From Tenebrio molitor (taxonomy: Eukaryota; Arthropoda; Insecta; Coleoptera; Tenebrionidae): DNA of 64,000 nt. The position numbers and the translations under genes are program-made. Position 1 is the stretch's first letter, and each line of letters starts with the position of its first letter. A model generated the notes under the pieces. The model searched no databases. It had not been told where the DNA came from and saw only the letters and a list, made by a program, of their open reading frames with translations. Where the stretch lies: positions 18,910,001 through 18,974,000 of the forward strand of contig NC_091048.1 of the NCBI RefSeq assembly GCF_963966145.1. Reading direction: 5' to 3'. This document shows, in pieces, positions 39,736 through 51,930 of the stretch.

Positions 39736-39861
39736 TAGTATACAACAAATTTTATAAGAGTTGATTTGGCGCACGAGTCACAGGTGTAGAAAACGAGCCG
39801 TAGGGGAGTTTTCTATGGGACGAGTGCGTCAATGCCCGTATAAAACGATTGTTATTTTTTC
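39733..39861. repeat. Foldback hairpin element H4
   Basis: The left end AATAGTATACAACAAATTTT is mirrored by the complement of AATAACAATCGTTTTATA. The inner stem pairs GACGCACTCGT-type sequence, then GTAGAAAAC with GTTTTCTAT. The apex is GAGCCGTAGGGGAG. Confidence 0.7.
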
Positions 39862-40433
39862 GAATTTGCACCCTTTTTTAATTTTTAAATAAAAAAATTA
39901 AATTTTCAAATTCTAGAGAATTTTGTATTAATTGGTAATTCAAGGTAACGGATGCAACTACTATTTTAACTACTTTTATTTGAGAAGTATGTATGTACAT
40001 ATAAGTAAAATGTTTCATACTTGGCATTATTTCTTTTTCGCCAACTGGTTTGATTGTTTTAAACGGTTTACATTTTGAACACAAAATTTAGTGTGGATTA
40101 AGTATTATGGAATGGTTGGATTGTTTGGGTATTTACACAATTACGATAATCTGTCAGATGGAATGCAAACAATAATCGATTGAATTTGAAAAAAAATGCT
40201 CATATGAATATGTATTTCATTCATCAGAGCAATGCGAAGTAACCCGTATAATGTGTTTATAGAAAAAAATTATCAGCACATTTGCGAATCATGTAAATTA
40301 AATAATGGATAGAGTAATACACTGGGTGTTCGTGTGCAATTTTCGGACACTCGGTGTGTACTAGTGTGATAACACACAAATTGATGAGATTTCTATATTA
40401 TATTACGTTGGTACTATGTTGCACCCATAGTCC
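39862..40433. other. AT-rich stretch, nothing recognised
   Basis: No coding or repeat signal supported. Confidence 0.45.
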
Positions 40434-40744
40434 GTATAATCGTGTCAAAAATAAATTACTCCCTAGGATTTAGGGATATTCGTTACCAGGTTGCCATAAA
40501 TTTGATTAGGTTGGAGGGTATGTTTCTGGTGACAAACAAAAGATATCGCAACCATATAAAAAATGTAAGGCTCTATTTTTCGCTAAGTGAGAGATGTTTT
40601 TTCGTTTCATAATCAATTCTGGCGACATATTTAGTTGGACTTAATCTCTCAATTTATAGTAACCAACCTTACACACAACATGAAAAACGTTATTTCCCTA
40701 AAGTTCGAATTCTAGGGAGTAATTTATTTTTGACACAATTATAC
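40434..40744. mobile_element. 311-bp MITE
   Basis: Near-perfect terminal inverted repeats of about 31 bp: GTATAATCGTGTCAAAAATA at the left and, as the complement of the right end, GTATAATTGTGTCAAAAATA, both continuing AATTACTCCCTAG. Non-coding interior. The superfamily is not determined; the target duplication is ambiguous. Confidence 0.8.
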
Positions 40745-40989
40745 ATTGCACGTTTTTAAATTCTAGTTCCAAAACATAACACAGTGGAAAATACTTAACT
40801 CTCAATTGTTTCACGTTATTTAGAAAACTGTTGTAGCCTTGCAGATTAATTCCCGCCGCACTTGTCTCTGTGTCTGTCTTCTGTCAAAAAACGTGCAATC
40901 TATCAGCGTACGGAGTATCTATACAAGTGTAAGTGTATCGTGGTTGCACCTACAAGATGTTTCAAAAAATATCACAACTGTGATCAAAA

Positions 40990-41115
40990 GATTATGCCTA
41001 CAGCCCAGATTTGGCACCTAAATTATAAAAGCTTGAAACTTGAGGGGACGCTGATTTTCTTCGGATGAATACCTGAAAGAAGCGGTGGAGGAATTTTTTG
41101 AGTGTAACCGTTAAT
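40990..41115 (+). pseudogene. Mariner transposase relic (C-terminal fragment)
   Basis: AYSPDLAP, the segment just before the third catalytic Asp, is followed in another frame by DEYLKEAVEEFFE, the usual mariner C-terminal helix. A deletion removes the SDYHLF motif. No flanking inverted repeats found. Confidence 0.65.
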
Positions 41116-41787
41116 GGATCATATATTGAAAAATAAAATATTACTTTTCTCTCAATTCTTCTCCTCCATAGCTAGACAGATAATATAAAAATCTCCTTGC
41201 GTACATTTAAGAACTTTATGTTTAGCTCAAAAATTATAGCAATCAAGCTGATTTCTTTTATGGTTAATAGTAAATAGAAATAGGTATGTAAATAGATTCT
41301 TCATCTTCTTTTCAAAATCGTTGAACTTATTCAGGACGAAATGGCTGATTTAATTTATTTTATAGAATAATGTAGATTACTAATTCTGTACTAAACCCTA
41401 GGTATACAATATTATGAGAAATTTTTTGCCAGAACTTTATTAACCTAAACAATGCAAAACAATGCAAAAGTGTGAAATGAGGCAGAGTAAAATATGAGTG
41501 GCTAATAATTATTAATTATTATATTTTAAAAATCTAAGCTTAACTAATTGAGGTAGATGTAAGCCTCGAATAATATTTCAAATTGTTTGAATAATGAAAA
41601 TGTAATATGAAAAAGAAGTATGTTCATAGTAATTCGACCGACAATGAGATAAAACTAAGAATTCATATAAAACTTGAATTAAAAATAAAATGAAAAATTG
41701 CCTCTTGGTAAGGCGAATTTCAAATAAAAATGATCTTCATGAAAACAATTTCATATAAGTTGGTAATTAATACATCTGACAATAATA
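41116..41787. other. AT-rich stretch, nothing recognised
   Basis: No coding or RNA signal. Confidence 0.45.
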
Positions 41788-41837
41788 ATAATAAAGAGCA
41801 TAAAACAGAACTTGGCAATAACACAAATGCAATTGCA
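41788..41837. repeat. 50-bp perfect direct repeat, left copy (SINE target duplication)
   Basis: Identical over all 50 bases to 42,033-42,082; the two copies bracket the SINE exactly. Confidence 0.9.
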
Positions 41838-42032
41838 TAGCCTAAGGGAGTCCGTTTCGGCTCAGGGACGCGAGGGTTGCGGGTTCAATTCCGACCCAGG
41901 GCGAAAAAAAAAAAAGGCTATATTCTGTCTCGTGATTCGGAAGTCACGTTAAGCCATTGGTCCCGGTCTATTGAGTTGGTCATTATGCCCCTCATAGATT
42001 TGTAAACCAGTCCTAGACTGTGTAACACATTT
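41838..42032 (+). mobile_element. tRNA-derived SINE between 50-bp target repeats
   Basis: An RNA polymerase III A box TAGCCTAAGGG (41,838-41,848) and B box GGTTCAATTCC (41,882-41,892) sit 34 bp apart, as in tRNA genes. A tract of 12 A follows, then a body with GTGATTCGGAAGTCACGTTA and CCATTGGTCCC, a string widely shared by insect SINE/non-LTR tails. The usual 7-8 bases before the A box are missing, so it is slightly 5'-truncated or starts there. Confidence 0.8.
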
Positions 42033-42082
42033 ATAATAAAGAGCATAAAACAGAACTTGGCAATAACACAAATGCAATTGCA
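42033..42082. repeat. 50-bp perfect direct repeat, right copy
   Basis: Identical to 41,788-41,837. Confidence 0.9.
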
Positions 42083-42559
42083 ATAACATTTGTGATTTAA
42101 TTGACGCCTGATTTGATACTTTAATTTTTGGTATTACAGAAATACAGGATGAAATTAATTTTAGTTGATAACAAACAAAAAGCATATGACTAATAGTGTC
42201 AGTGACTTTCGAAGGGTCTAATAACACTAGAATACTAATAAGATTATGATTTGTACGAGATCTATTACTGTCAACAACATTCATAAATCGTATTATGAAT
42301 TTTACAAAACTCAGTTTGACAATCTGAGATTACGCTATTTATCATAAAGTTTGTTTAAAAATGTTTAGCGAATTTATCACTGAAACTGGAGTTTCTTCAT
42401 ACACATGCGAGGAATTCATACATACATAAAATTATTTGTCAATACCATGATCATATAATATGTATAGCCACAGTCCATTGATTAATATTATATAAAAAAA
42501 AAAAAACGAATTGTAGTTTTTAAAATTCAACGGAAGCTTCAATAATTTAAATGATAGTA

Positions 42560-43620
42560 TTAGACAGGGGTGGTTCATCGTTTTTTGTTCGTGACAGAGA
42601 AACTGTTGGTTGACAACTGTTTAAATGCGTTTGGTTGGTGCCTCTTTTTGTGTTTAAGAAGTCAATTGTCCAGTAAAACATATATTTTTTTAATGGAAAA
42701 CATCTAGTAAGTATGTACTTCTGTAAAAATAATTGTCGCCTTGTCGCTACAAAAGATTCATAATCATAAGGATCGAGTGAAGAATTATAGTCAAATACGC
42801 ATTTTCATAATGAGCGGTCAAAAGCTGGTCCAGAGATTTTAAATTTGGCCTAGAAAATTGTGAACATGCACCTCAGGATTATTCTGATAAATGGAAGCAT
42901 GATTGTCCACGATAGATGAGTCAAAGTAAAATTTATAGCAGTTAGAGGTAAGCTTTTCTGAATATACAAAAAAAAATCTCATTATGAATTTGATTTAAAA
43001 AAGGTGGTTGCTCAAAGGGTACAAACAATACCCCCGATCATAAAGGCATTCCACAACTGAGCTAAGTCAAATTTAGCATTATTAATCACCACTCCAATGG
43101 ATTTCCTGAAACATGTTCCGATTGATCAAAACGACAACATATGGAGTGAAGACATGAGGGTTCAACCACCTCTTGGAGAATTTCGTGAAATTACTTCAGC
43201 AGGAAAAGTTATGGCGTCGGGTTTTTGAAGTGCTTTTTATTTACCTAGTGCTTTGACTATTTACCAGGGGCGCAGAGAACAGAGTATGTAGTATAATTCG
43301 TTCTCAGAATAAGAGATAAGAAGATTATGAAAAATTATTTTCAAAATACGAGATGCTACCTAGAATAAGAACTCATCAGCACAACGCTTCGACTCATAAG
43401 GGCTACATTTCCACGGCTGTTATTCTAATGTCGGTTCCGCAGTATTGAAGAGACAGATTCATCAGATCTAGTCCCCAGTGATTTCTCTTTAAGGCCTTCG
43501 TAGGTTTTTCGAATGATAAAGCAGTAATGACGAAGGTAAATGAGCGGTTAGAGGTAAAAACAAAAGAATGTTTTCTAAGAGCATCAACGCATTTGAACAT
43601 CGTTATACCAAGTGAAATTG
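42560..43620 (+). pseudogene. Mariner relic B1 (nearly whole element, decayed)
   Basis: The 5' part shares GGTGCCTCTTTTTGTGTTTA (42,638) with the copy at 50.5 kb. Downstream, near 43,200, SAGKVMASGF marks the block after the first catalytic Asp. Near 43,530 a stretch reading VMTKVNERLEVKTKECFLRAS matches the mariner C-terminal helix. Many stops and frameshifts. It is the better preserved of two copies of one subfamily. Confidence 0.65.
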
Positions 43621-46600
43621 TTTGAACTTTCCTATCCCTTTGCTTTTATGGCAGTGGCAATAGATGATAAAGCACTCTTGTATTTAACTTATAACTTATG
43701 CTTAAAAAATTATTACGAGTATAAGTGATTGATAAGGCTTGTTCAATACATATTTGGGTGTTACTAAATCTCTAAAAACGGTTCACACAATTTAGTGATT
43801 TTTCATCCGCATCAAATGTTCCAAGGTAAACATGATAATGTCGATAACCTCTGGGGGTAATATAGCACTACTGGGCCGTATCCTTTTATTAGTAATTTTG
43901 TATCAACAGTTCTTCAGTTTTATTTATGTGATTATGCAGTTTTGGAAATAAGAAACTATTTGTCCGGTTCAAAATTTCGTTATTCTTGAAAATCTCTCCT
44001 TTCTTAGCAAAGTGTCGAGTAAGGTTATTCTCAAAATAATTCAGCAAATTTCCTTGTTGCATGCAAAACTTAATTTTTTGTCTGTCACGAGTATACGACA
44101 ATTTTTAAAGTGGTGCATGAGCCAACTCATTTGCAGACCACCCACAACTCTGCAGCGCATGCAGCACTGCGACATTTGTTACATATTTTGAAAAAAAAAA
44201 ACGTGAAGTTCGTTCGACATTGTTAAAACTCTTCAGTAATTTACTTTTTGTCGTTATTTACTCGGCGTAACTGGATTTGCTCATATTAATTACGTTTGTA
44301 ATTAGTTGTTTTTTTTTTTTACAAAAGTCGTATTTCATTTACCGTAATTATTGTAATTGCGTAATACTAACTGCGACCCATAGTGCTAGTCTCGTACGTA
44401 ACTACCAATTAAAACCGTGCTAAGTGATACCACGAAGTGTTCACCTTATTTTAATAAAGTTGTAGCAAATGTGGTTTTGAAAACTCTGCTATAGTTTGTC
44501 CAGTTGATTGGTTGACATAAAGATCACTAAATTCTAAGCAGAGAGAGAGTACTACCTAGAGTAAATGATTTATTTATTTACCTTCAAGGACTAACATTTT
44601 TTACCCTGAAATTATGCTCTAACTAAAGTATTCTACTGCATTTTGTTGGGTTACAAGTCCCAATCTCTCGCTGGACGGAGTATAGCACTGGAACCACTTT
44701 TTCATAATAAAAGCTGTTCACGAAAAATAATAAAATTTGAGTTTTTCTCTTTTTTCGGATTTGGACGTTAATTTACAACACAAAACGAGTGTAGGTAATT
44801 GATTAATTTTTGACAGGATAAACGTCAACATGGAAAAGAAGATATTTGATGCAAATTCTGTACTGGCTGAAATTTTTACAAAAATTAAGTGACGGACTAG
44901 TATTCATCTCTTGAGGTTTGTTAAACTTGAACGTAAATAATGACGAATGCATGACTTAAGTTCGTCGCGTAGATGCTACTAAATTAGACAATTGTATTTA
45001 TTGTTATTACTTTGTTTACTATGTAGATATAAGTGACTGGTTGTTCTTCAGTACTTTAATCCGATTATTGGATAGTAAAATGTGGTAAATATCAATTTTA
45101 TGAGTTGTTTGAAAAGTTCATGAAAAACGAAACTCTTGTCTTTGCATATATGGAATTTACGACATAATGTGCACATAACGGTTTTTAACGAGCAAGACAG
45201 TAATATAATTGCAAGATGCGACTTTTGGACCCATTCGGAATTTATTTTTTTGCAATAACTTAGGTATCTACTAGTTAAGACAAAATCTAATACATTTTTT
45301 GTTGTTGAAAAATTTCGAACACGAAGGAAATTGCAGTCTAAGACGGCATCCTTTTGTCAATAAACTCAAGAGTTTTTGTGCCCTCTTGTTTCTTCAAATC
45401 GGAAAAAAATTGCCAAAATTCATTTTGAATTTTTACTCAAAAAATTGGAAAATTTCTAAGCAATTCGTCCTAAGATTTATATTTCAATTAAATTACATTT
45501 TAGAAAAGGTTAATAATATTCAATCGCCACCGTTGCATCTCGCTACCTATGAAGCAGCCATTTTGGCAACAACTGTGACATTAGAAGCTACTGAAGCTAG
45601 CAAGCTTATTTATTGAATTAGTAATCCTGTACCGTATCTGGATTTAATTTAATATGTGCAGAATAGTCGCTAACAATTTGTAGGTCAGATTCAAAGCGAT
45701 GAATCCATTAAAATCCAGGTCTTAATTTTTATAATTAACATGCTGGCTCGGACTAGACGTTTGGTCGTAATTTGAAACTTCCACGAAAGCAATGATTTAC
45801 GCTACACATACAAATATTACAATTTTAATAAATCTTATTCATTAGTGGAAGGAAGTAGCTTTTGCTTAATTGGCATCTGTAGGTGAATTGGCATGATTAA
45901 AATATATTAATATTAAAAACTAATTCGGAACTACATGCAGCTACTTAGTAAAATATCTAAGGTAATTAAATATTAAATTTATTATCGGAACAGCGTTGGC
46001 TTTTAACACTGTTAATATGAATCTCCCACCACTTTCATTGAAATTCTGCCGGTTCAGAAATACTAACTACGCTTTCGTGGTGTTATTAAACCGGTAGGCA
46101 TCATTTTTGATTTATTTTCCGCCATATTACAAGTATCATAAATTTTAAACGTACCAGATAGTACACAGAACAATGCCTTGTAAGTAGACTTTTAAACAAA
46201 TTTATTTTGAGCCGCTGAAAACTGTAACAGCAATAAAATTCCACTACAATGTTGGATCACTTAATTACTTCCTTTCCACAGTGAGACGTAATCTTCTCTT
46301 CCCCACCTCACTTTTGATTATTTATTTATGAAAAAGTGCCGGTAAGTGGTGTCGTAACGGACCACCTGTGCATGTCTCAAGAAGACTACAAATACACGTG
46401 AAAACAAAACGTTCGTAATGTACAAAGCCGACTTCTGCAGACCAGTCTCTTTTTGCCCGCTTTCCGAAGGTTACTTAACCCAAATTAATTTGTTTTTCGA
46501 CGAATTACAGTCAACACGAAATAAAGAAAAAAACCTCAGACAGATTGTTGATCTTATTTGATTTGGCAAGATTAAATTGTCATCACTTTTTTTTTACCGA

Positions 46601-48272
46601 GTCTAGACCATCATGATTTATTCGTGATGTTATTTGAGTTTGTAGAAACCAAAAGAAATTACAAAGCAACAAGACCAAAACGGAGGGGTCACGAAATTAT
46701 GTTAATGAGAACCTGAACCACTTGAAAGGGTTATCGATTTATCGAGTTGAGGTGATAAATATCGCGAGTTATTTTCCATTCTGTATGTAGTTTTTTAAAC
46801 GCCACCCTAATAAATTATCCAGCGGCGAGCGGAGGGCGCGGGGGGCGCACCCACCGGTAATTTTCGCCGGGGCTGTAATGATAATAATTTCGCAAGATAT
46901 AAGGTAATTGTTGATTTTAAAACATGATTCATCTCAATTACGTTTATGCATTCACCCGTCTAGTCAGGCCAAGGATAAGCTGCTCGACAGGATCAATATA
47001 TTATTTTCTAATTTTACACGAATTTCAGGCGACAAAAACACAGATTCGTCAAGATTACGTTTATTTACAGAGCAATCCTTACATTAACGCAATTCAACAA
47101 TTCCATTTAATCAACATAAGCAGCGTCCACAAAGACGACAACACCAACAATGCTCACAATAAAATTAAACCTCTTCACTAACGATGATTGATGATTTCTC
47201 GATGGCGTAAAACGTAAGCTTCTTAGTTTTCTAATTGTTCCGAAAACGCATCTACGAGATCAAATCGGTCAATTTAATAAAATCACTTAAAAAGTACGTA
47301 CTCGCAACCGCGGACTTATTTTTAAAACAAGTCATAACAAACGTAGAAAATATTTCTGTGCTGAAAATCTTGCAAAAATTTTGGCAGACGCACACACAAC
47401 TAAATTTTTAGGTACTGTTATAACAGGGGACATAAATAACTGGATGACGATGAAACGCGGTTTTCATTCTTGTGGGAGCGGCGCGTTCGAAACTCCCGCC
47501 AAAATTGCTGCAACGAGAGTAACCCTGATGGGAATTCTAACGACCACAATCACCGAGTAAAAAAGCGATGTCATTTTTTTCTATTAAAAGGAGGTGCGGA
47601 GGGTCATCCGGTTTCATCAAATGCGGTGTCGTTACAGAGTTTTTTTTTAAAACACGCCACAGTTCCCACGAAAATACTCAAAATATTTCACTCCACACAT
47701 TTAATGTCATTTTTGGTCTCAACACCGATTCGTTTCTTGGGGAATTACATAAAGACACATCACATCATTACCAAACAGGTACAAATATACAGTTTCTTTT
47801 TACGATAATGCTCACAGATACGTTAAAAATTGAGTCTAGTTAGTGATTCCTTCCAATTTAAAAAATGCCTTCCGGCGTTTTCCAAATTTACGGGAGGATT
47901 CCGCAATGATATTGTGCGCTTTTAAAAAATCAAATGCTGTTATCCGTTGGCCGAAAAAAGTTTCAATATTGAGCAATTAACACCGAATACGATTTCCGAT
48001 CGGTGTCAATAAAACCAGTGGCGTCTCTCGGGAACAGAAGCGAGGGAGACGGCCCGACCCGTAGCAGGGGTCGGGTATGAAATGAAATGAAACTTTTGTT
48101 GTCCCCTTTCAAGGCCCCTATAACAATGATTGTCTTTCAAATTCGGCAGTTTCGCTTAATTAGTGATAAATTGAAAGATATCATTCACGCGGTGAATTCG
48201 CACCGTTCGGACAGAAATTGGGGAGCGCCATCGGGCTGTCCATTAATCTGTTGCTGGTTTGTTGGGGTGTCC
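43621..48272. other. Mostly AT-rich stretch downstream of Kat7
   Basis: No gene recognised. Frames at 45,299-45,616 and 47,470-47,808 have no known domain. A very GC-rich patch occurs at 46,820-46,870. A short hairpin CCCGACCC / GGGTCGGG lies near 48,053-48,076. The Kat7 3' untranslated region must occupy the part left of 48,273. Confidence 0.5.
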
Positions 48273-48634
48273 TCAAAGGGATGCGGGTTGGGGCGGCGTC
48301 CACCTGAGACACGTCGGGTCGACTTCCTTGACCATCGTTCCCCGTTTCTTGACCCTGTCGATGTATTCGTCCAGGACGTCTTGCTTCTTCAGGATGATAT
48401 GTTTTCCTTTCCAATATTTCATCATGCCGAGCGCCTGGAGCGTAGAAACGATATCGTACGAGTGTATCGCCATCTCTTGACTGATATCTTTGACTGATAA
48501 CTGAGTGCTCGGTCCAGAACACAGGTACTCGAGCAAGACGTCTTTCCAATACGAACGATAAGAAATCAATCCCAAATCGCTGAGGGGCTTCTCGGGGGAG
48601 CCGATCTTTCCCTCGACTCTCGTCAGCAAGTAAC
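48273..48634 (-). CDS. Kat7: KAT7/chameau MYST histone acetyltransferase, last coding exon
   Basis: On the - strand a splice acceptor TTTCTGTTCCAG ends at 48,635. The exon then encodes 119 residues from YLLTRVEGKIGSPEKPLSD through LGLISYRSYWKDVLLEYL, DIVSTLQALGMMKYWKGKHI, ILKKQDVLDEY and VDPTCLRWTPP to a TGA at 48,273. This is the C-terminal winged-helix part of the MYST acetyltransferase domain; the final blocks fit KAT7/HBO1 (Drosophila chameau) better than KAT5, KAT6 or KAT8. The first two bases GT complete a codon begun in the previous exon (AGT Ser expected, giving SYLLTRVE). KAT7 acetylates histones H3 and H4 in the nucleus. The zinc finger and acetyl-CoA-binding exons should lie to the right but were not found before 64,000. 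A frame open upstream to 48,692 reads through the intron and is not coding. Confidence 0.9.
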
Positions 48635-50424
48635 CTGGAACAGAAAGAGAAGTTCTTGACCGAGAGCGATCTGGATTTTTAATTACAGACAAAGTACAGT
48701 CACGGTGTTAATTAGCACTAGAAAGTCGGCGTGGCAAATTCGTAACGCGCGCTCCACATCGGCTCGGTACTTGTTAATTTTTATCCCTAACCGTGCTGAT
48801 TGCTATCGCTAATCACAAGTATAATGTGGGTGGGTGTTCCTCGGTATCACCTGCAGATTGTACTAATCAACGAAGAAACATTCCTGACGGAAATAATGGG
48901 CCACATTAGATCCGTAATAATACCCATTCTCCAACGAGAAACTAGGAGCGAGCATGAGAAAATCAAAAATCCAGAAGGTCGAATCGTTAACCGACATTCA
49001 CGTTGCATCCTACCAAAAATGAAGAAACCTTCAAACCGTATAATTTAGCATAATCTCCATTATTCGCTGCGAATCGAGAAAAAACGCTGTTAATATTGCA
49101 TTGTGCATGTACCGTTAAAGCAAAAGTAAGGACGTTCAAAGGATGAGAACTACACCAGAGATGCGATTAAGGGGAACCTTGAGAGTGATCTCATACATGA
49201 AAGGAGTTAATCGTGATCAGTTATCAACGTAATTCCAGAAATTCAATGTGAATTTCGAAAAAGTCATAATGCCATGCCGATTTTTATCTATGGCCGAGAC
49301 CGGAATGTATTCTTCTCAAATCTCATTTTTCAAGCTTCATCAATTATGAATATAAAGAAACCATCATAAAGTTGAAATCAGATCTGAAGAGCGAGCAAGG
49401 GCATTCATCTCATCTCTGACTAAGAACCGGACATTTCCAGGAAAAACTGCGCAAAGTGGCGGTTCAAGGTAATGCCGTTGTTATCAACAATTTCCGTGTA
49501 ATTTTCAATTTTAATTAAGTGCATGTGAGGGATAAAGTGTACAATAGTGCACAATTTCACACCGAAGGATATTGCCGTCTACACGGTCTTTTTTATCAAA
49601 CAGATGGGATGCAGCAAAAAATTTCAAAAATTTTGAAAGTTCTCGTCGGTTGGAGGATGCACAGCCAAGTTTAAATCTAAACTGTAAATATGTACTTAAG
49701 CGTTATTTACACCATTTTAAATGTTTGCTTATTGAAAAAAATTGAGCTAGCTACATGTGAATAGGGAATTCAATAAAACGAAGAAAAAAAATGGTAATAA
49801 ATTAAAAATTGTGCATGTGGTCCCAAAGGCTTTCCTAGAGAAGCAAGTCACTGTGGCATACATGCGGGAATTGGAATATGTATCTTGATAATAAAATGCC
49901 TTCCAACATTACTTCAGGAAAAAGAATTCTAATTTAAATGGGATTTAATTCATGCACGTTATCAATGAATTATTATAATAATTTATTCAAGACTCATAAA
50001 CAATATCTGTTTAAAAATCCGCGTTTAAGTAGACTGTGGGAGAAAATGTATGTTGTGGGAAGGATATTTATTTGTAGTGACGTCATTTGGAAACTAAAAC
50101 ATTAGCTGATTTAAAATTGGGTACACCATGACCTGAGCAATTCTCATCCTGGGCAACCAACTATTTTCCAAAAGGCATAACCAGTTTTAATACACGAGTT
50201 TTGATGCTAACACTCAGGCACCGCTTAAATATTGCACTACGTACTGCATTTAAGACAGTCACGTTTAACTAAACCTAATATATTCTGCAAAATATCTTAT
50301 TGAAACGATTGTTCAAACAGGATCCTCAAAAAATGTGATCCATACTTATAAAAGTAGGATCCGGATGGTAAGTACCATCAAAGTAATTCGTCATGTGTCA
50401 GTCAGGAGCCCTAACGTTTGTTAT
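48635..50424 (-). other. Start of Kat7 last intron, nothing recognised
   Basis: Mostly AT-rich. An 82-codon plus-strand frame at 48,800-49,048 has no known domain. A TGACGTCA site lies at 50,078-50,085. No MYST-domain exon seen. Confidence 0.5.
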
Positions 50425-51930
50425 ATGAGGGTCGTTCATCATCTACCCTCCCTGACGTAAATGCGTCAACTGACAAATAAAAAACTGTTTATTAACGAAT
50501 AGTTATTTATTGACACTACATTGTGAAATGTAACTGGTGCCTCTTTTTACGTTTAAAAATTAGCTAGTCATTGAAGTTTTTTTTTTTCTAATGAACGAAA
50601 TCGCGATTTGAGCAGTACTAAAATATGTGTCAAAAATGCTCCGGACACCCAAAAAGGAAAAGGTTATGGTTCTATCATGCGTTCAAATGAAAACTTGGCT
50701 GAGTAAACGTTGAAAAAAGTAAACAATTTGGAACAGTGTAAAGTTTGAATTTCCCGCCGTTTGACACGAATGACATTTGTTTACGTTTAATCGGCACATG
50801 ATTCTTGTCAGGAAAGGGTGTCTGTAGATATTTGTTTCGAGAATAGGAACGGTTAGTTATTCTATTTTTAATAACTAAGAAAGAAAAAGAAACAGAAAGA
50901 TTTGTTGTTTATAAATTTTAGGTTAGCTGTCAACATACTCTAGTTACAACTGTCAATTTACACTTTAAAAAAAGCAAAACAATTGACGGTTTCCAACGCC
51001 TTCCCAGCCCAGCATTTCATTTGAACGCCCGATATGGCCGACACGATAGTCGAGAAAATTGTAAGAAAAATGCAAAATGGACTGAACTAATAGTAGTTTA
51101 TTTAACGAGTTTGTGTGTAAATTGGGCCTTTTTTGACATGAGTGGGCCAGTTTAAAACGCGAGTCAAACGAGCGTTTTAAAGGCCCACGTTTTTTTGTTC
51201 GACGAGCCCTTTAGAGGCTCCAAATCGCTTAAAATCTTTAAAATTAGCTTGACGTTTTGTTTTGGGAATTAATGACATTTATCAAAATCCGTTCACACAG
51301 GAGAAAATTCTCAAATTCTGACAGTCTCGAACAAAAAAAATATGGTTGGCCGGGGACTATTGAAAAAGTGATAGCTAGATCTGCGGTGCATTCGACACCT
51401 AATCTATGACACAAATTTAATCGTCATTGAAATGGATCCAGAATCAAAATACGGAAGTAGGGAATGAAACTTTTTTGAAAATTTCTTCAGCTTCTTCAAC
51501 GGGAAAAGGTTATGTAACGTTTTTTTTGGAATTGTGATGGAATGCTATTCGATTGTTTACTTGCCTTGTGGACAGAATGTAATACGAGAGTATTATGCTA
51601 AATAAATAAGTAGGTGCGCAATGCTATCAAGAAAAATGAAGGATAAAATTGGTACCAGTGACCTATCTGCTTCGACTAACACGAGTTACATTTGCATGGC
51701 TGCTATCACAATACGGTTTAACATATTCCAACAATCGCTCTGACTCAGCAAATCTGACTCTCTGCGATTATTATTATTACCAAAATTAAAAATCATTTGC
51801 AGGGCAATGAAACGGTGATGACGGAAGTAAATGAGTGGGTTGAGGGAAAAAAGAGATTTTTTCCTAGGGGTGTCCAAACATTTTAACGTCGTGGTACTAC
51901 ATACCATGTGCATACATCGTGTTGAAATTC
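50425..51930 (+). pseudogene. Mariner relic B2, interrupted by family A repeat
   Basis: GGTGCCTCTTTTTACGTTTA near 50,536 matches the 5' part of B1. After the inserted foldback repeat (51,107-51,345), SSTGKGYVTFFLEL corresponds to the SAGKVMA block. Near 51,690-51,900, TSYICMAAI, DYYYYQN-like and VNEWVEGKKRDFFPRGVQ in broken frames give the C-terminal half. Heavily decayed. Confidence 0.65.
51107..51345 (-). repeat. Composite foldback repeat, family A copy 3 (inverted)
   Basis: AACGAGTTTGTGTGTAAATT begins the unit. The inner hairpin pairs GGGCCAGTTTAAAACGC with GCGTTTTAAAGGCCC-type sequence around an apex CGAGTCAAACGAGCG. It then runs GTTTTTTTGTTCGACGAG through to CTGACAGTCTCGAACAAAAA. It lies within mariner relic B2. 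Confidence 0.85.

Noticed and set aside
48185..48200. CACGCGGTGAAT string resembling miR-124
   Set aside because: Only 12 bases match and no precursor hairpin can be drawn around it; it lies in the Kat7 3' untranslated region.
48087..48497. 136-codon plus-strand frame
   Set aside because: Antisense to the Kat7 exon; the minus-strand reading is a clear MYST domain end.
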